Source: RYN-428 sp035551995
GTDB taxonomy: Bacteria; Planctomycetota; Phycisphaerae; Tepidisphaerales; Tepidisphaeraceae
Direction of reading: 5' to 3'
NCBI GenBank assembly: GCA_035551995.1
Contig: DASZME010000058.1
Span: 36,967 to 100,966 of the forward strand
Length of the DNA: 64,000 nt
The position numbers and the translations under genes were made by a program. The notes under the pieces are model-generated. The model saw only the letters and a program-made list of their open reading frames with translations, did no database searches and had not been told where the DNA came from. Every line of letters starts with the position of its first letter. Position 1 is the stretch's first letter. This document shows positions 62,327 through 64,000 of this stretch, piece after piece.

Positions 62327-63735
62327 TCAATTTGCCGAAGCTGCAGGGCGTCGATCACTTTTCCATGAGCCAGGGCGTTGGTGATGACCACAAGCCAGGT
62401 ATCTTTAACGCACCAATCGCGGCGTTTGAGGTAGTCAAGGGCGCTGAGAATCGTTTCTTCCGGATCATCGTGGAACTTGATCAGGAACGGCTCGACGCCC
62501 CACGGAAGAAGCATCTGGCGAAAGAGGGTTTCGTCGTCGGTGAAGGCGTAAATCGGAACGCCGACGGCTCGAAGCGCGGCCAACGTGTAGGCCAGAAAAC
62601 CGCTGCGGGTGAAAACGACGATGCCGGAGTTTCCGAGTTCCTGGGCGAGTTTGGCGGCGGAGCGCAGCATCTTGGCCTTGGGCTCCTGAAGGCGGATGGT
62701 GTCGTTAAGGCCGCGTTTTTCGGTGGGCTCGATGCTGCGGAGAATATTTTTCAGAACGTCGATGCACTGCAGCGGATATAAGCCAGTGGTCGTTTCGCCG
62801 GAGAGCATGACGCAGTCCGCTCGCTCGCGGACGGCGTTGGAGACGTCGGAAATTTCGGCGCGAGTCGGCATGGGAGACGATATCATCGACTCGAGCAATT
62901 GCGTGGCGATGATGACCGGCTTGCCCTCTGTCAGGCACGTTTCCACAATGCGGGTTTGAACCAGGGGAAGAATGTGATAGTCGATTTCGATGCCAAGGTC
63001 GCCGCGGGCGACCATGACGGCGTCGGCCGCTTTGACGATCGCTTCAAGGTTCCGCAATCCGCCTTGATCTTCTATTTTCGCGATGATGCGCGCCTTGGAG
63101 CCGAGCGAATCGAGCATCGCCCGCAGAGCGACGATGTCTTCGCTACGGCGGACGAACGAAAGGGCGACGAAATCGATCCCGCAGGCGACGCCGACGCGAA
63201 TGTCGCGCTCGTCTTTTTCGGTCAGCGCGGGAAGGTTGACGTCGACGCCGGGCAGATTGATATGGCGGCGCGAGCCGAGTTTCCCCGGCGTCAGAACCCG
63301 GCAGCGGACGTGCGTGGGATCTTTTTCGAGCACTTCAAGGCGGATCATGCCGCTATCGACCAAGACGGTGGCGCCGACGTTGACGTCGGCGGGAAGGCCG
63401 GGATAGTTGACGTTGATGCCGCGGATGCCGTCGGTTGGGGAGGCGGTATAGAACTCGAAGGTGTCGCCGACAAGAAGCTCGATCGGATCGGCGACGACGC
63501 CGGTGCGGATCTCGGGACCTTTGACGTCCATCATGACCGCGACGTGTCTTTGGGTCTCCGCGGACACTTCACGGATGCGCGCGACAAGAGAGGTGACCCA
63601 TTCGCCGCTGCCGTGCGCCATGTTGAGGCGGATGACATCGACGCCGCCGGCGATCAGTTGGCAGAGCCGTTCGCGGCTCTCGGTCGCGGGGCCGACGGTA
63701 GCGATAATCTTGGTATGTCTGTAATGACCGCGCAT
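62323..63735 (-). CDS. pyk: Pyruvate kinase
   Basis: The ATG at 63735 gives 470 residues starting MRGHYRHTKIIATVGPATES, the usual beginning of the family. DVKGPEIRTG, IAKIEDQGGLRNLEAIV (catalytic Lys region), MVARGDLGIEI and the C-terminal regulatory domain with GIVVFTRSGFLA are all present. It converts phosphoenolpyruvate and ADP to pyruvate and ATP. A longer start at 63825 is unlikely because it adds unrelated residues. Its stop overlaps the start of the membrane-protein fragment. Confidence 0.97.
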   Translation of the reverse strand: MRGHYRHTKIIATVGPATESRERLCQLIAGGVDVIRLNMAHGSGEWVTSLVARIREVSAETQRHVAVMMDVKGPEIRTGVVADPIELLVGDTFEFYTASPTDGIRGINVNYPGLPADVNVGATVLVDSGMIRLEVLEKDPTHVRCRVLTPGKLGSRRHINLPGVDVNLPALTEKDERDIRVGVACGIDFVALSFVRRSEDIVALRAMLDSLGSKARIIAKIEDQGGLRNLEAIVKAADAVMVARGDLGIEIDYHILPLVQTRIVETCLTEGKPVIIATQLLESMISSPMPTRAEISDVSNAVRERADCVMLSGETTTGLYPLQCIDVLKNILRSIEPTEKRGLNDTIRLQEPKAKMLRSAAKLAQELGNSGIVVFTRSGFLAYTLAALRAVGVPIYAFTDDETLFRQMLLPWGVEPFLIKFHDDPEETILSALDYLKRRDWCVKDTWLVVITNALAHGKVIDALQLRQIE

Positions 63736-63876
63736 GGAACTGTCTCTCTGCGCGGTGGTTCCATGACTCCATCGACCGTGATCGATGAAGCCGGCGTAGT
63801 GTAGCACCGCCAGGGCGATTGGCAAATGCGAATGAGTTTCAGAATTGGTTCATTCGGGCCGCAAAAACGGCGCGCG

Positions 63877-63999
63877 TTATTTACGCCGCAGACGCCAGGC
63901 ATTCCAACGGGCGCCGGCGACGAAATGGGCGCACGGGACGCATGAATCGCTCGCGCATTGAATAATGACCAGCACGCGGAACGAATCGGCGAAAGGCAT
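63877..63999 (-). CDS. Possible small or partial Cys-rich protein at the right edge
   Basis: On the minus strand a frame begins ATG at 63999 and runs 40 residues (MPFADSFRVLVIIQCASDSC, then VPCAHFVAGARWNAW) to a TAA at 63877. The cysteine spacing CxxxxCxxC could bind metal, and the frame may extend beyond the window, making this the C-terminus of a longer protein. The evidence is weak. Confidence 0.3.
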   Translation of the reverse strand: MPFADSFRVLVIIQCASDSCVPCAHFVAGARWNAWRLRRK

Positions 64000-64000
64000 C

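Noticed and set aside
1..64000. CRISPR arrays, tRNA, rRNA, insertion sequences and prophage genes
   Set aside because: No regularly spaced repeats, tRNA-like TTCGA arms with acceptor pairing, transposase motifs or phage structural genes were seen by eye; a dedicated RNA search could still find a missed small RNA.

Overview
The window is GC-rich chromosomal DNA from a Gram-negative planctomycete, most likely of the Phycisphaerae/Tepidisphaerales type. Three proteins carry the planctomycete N-terminal LEPR-XLL motif (LEPRTLLS, LEPREMMS, LESRQLFS). BamA, a Skp/OmpH-like chaperone and LpxD show an outer membrane. Uma2-family genes, an oversized SecA with a SEC-C tail, GTG/TTG starts and many genes without a clear Shine-Dalgarno fit the same assignment. 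The lineage is inferred from protein character, not from a marker gene.

Layout. 1-5030 (minus, running off the left edge) is one giant surface/secreted protein with HAF repeats, nine alternating Ig-like modules and delta-60 repeats. Two tiny LEPR-motif proteins lie upstream of it on the other strand (5350-5973). 6273-12307 holds a HEAT/TPR protein, a GyrI-like lipoprotein, a HI0933-type flavoprotein, leuD and upp. 12340-19786 (minus) is the most interesting block: a HlyD adaptor, a GAF-HlyD fusion, a PqqD/M50 protease/HlyD fusion and a short SecA-like ATPase, apparently one operon. 20149-24994 has a metalloprotease gene split by an amber codon, an SppA protease, a zinc-ribbon/vWA-like membrane protein and an EF-G paralogue. 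25093-32783 holds metabolic and housekeeping genes (ychF, yceH, carA, leuB, Nudix, trxB), Uma2 copies and an AF2212-like/PIN toxin-antitoxin pair. 32805-39971 has a metallopeptidase lipoprotein, a TraB/TIKI-like protein, a glycoside hydrolase-glycosyltransferase fusion and fumC. 40131-49558 is an envelope block: S10 peptidase, bamA, skp-like, lpxD, a second TraB-like protein and a two-gene ABC exporter. 49576-55841 has a small lipoprotein, a two-component pair, galE, a sigma factor with extra HTH domains and a small exported protein. 55956-63735 has the main secA, a frameshifted Uma2 gene, an aspartic protease, a membrane-protein fragment and pyk.

Functional reading. Export and envelope functions dominate: two SecA-type motors, three HlyD-like adaptors, an M50 protease, SppA, BamA/Skp, LpxD, an ABC exporter and several lipoproteins. 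The inference I find most worth testing is that the M50/HlyD/SecA-like cluster is a dedicated export or processing machine, possibly for LEPR-motif proteins such as those encoded next to it. No tRNA, rRNA, CRISPR array, insertion sequence or prophage was recognised. Several genes are broken (amber codon, compensating frameshifts, truncations), which could be true decay or local sequence error.
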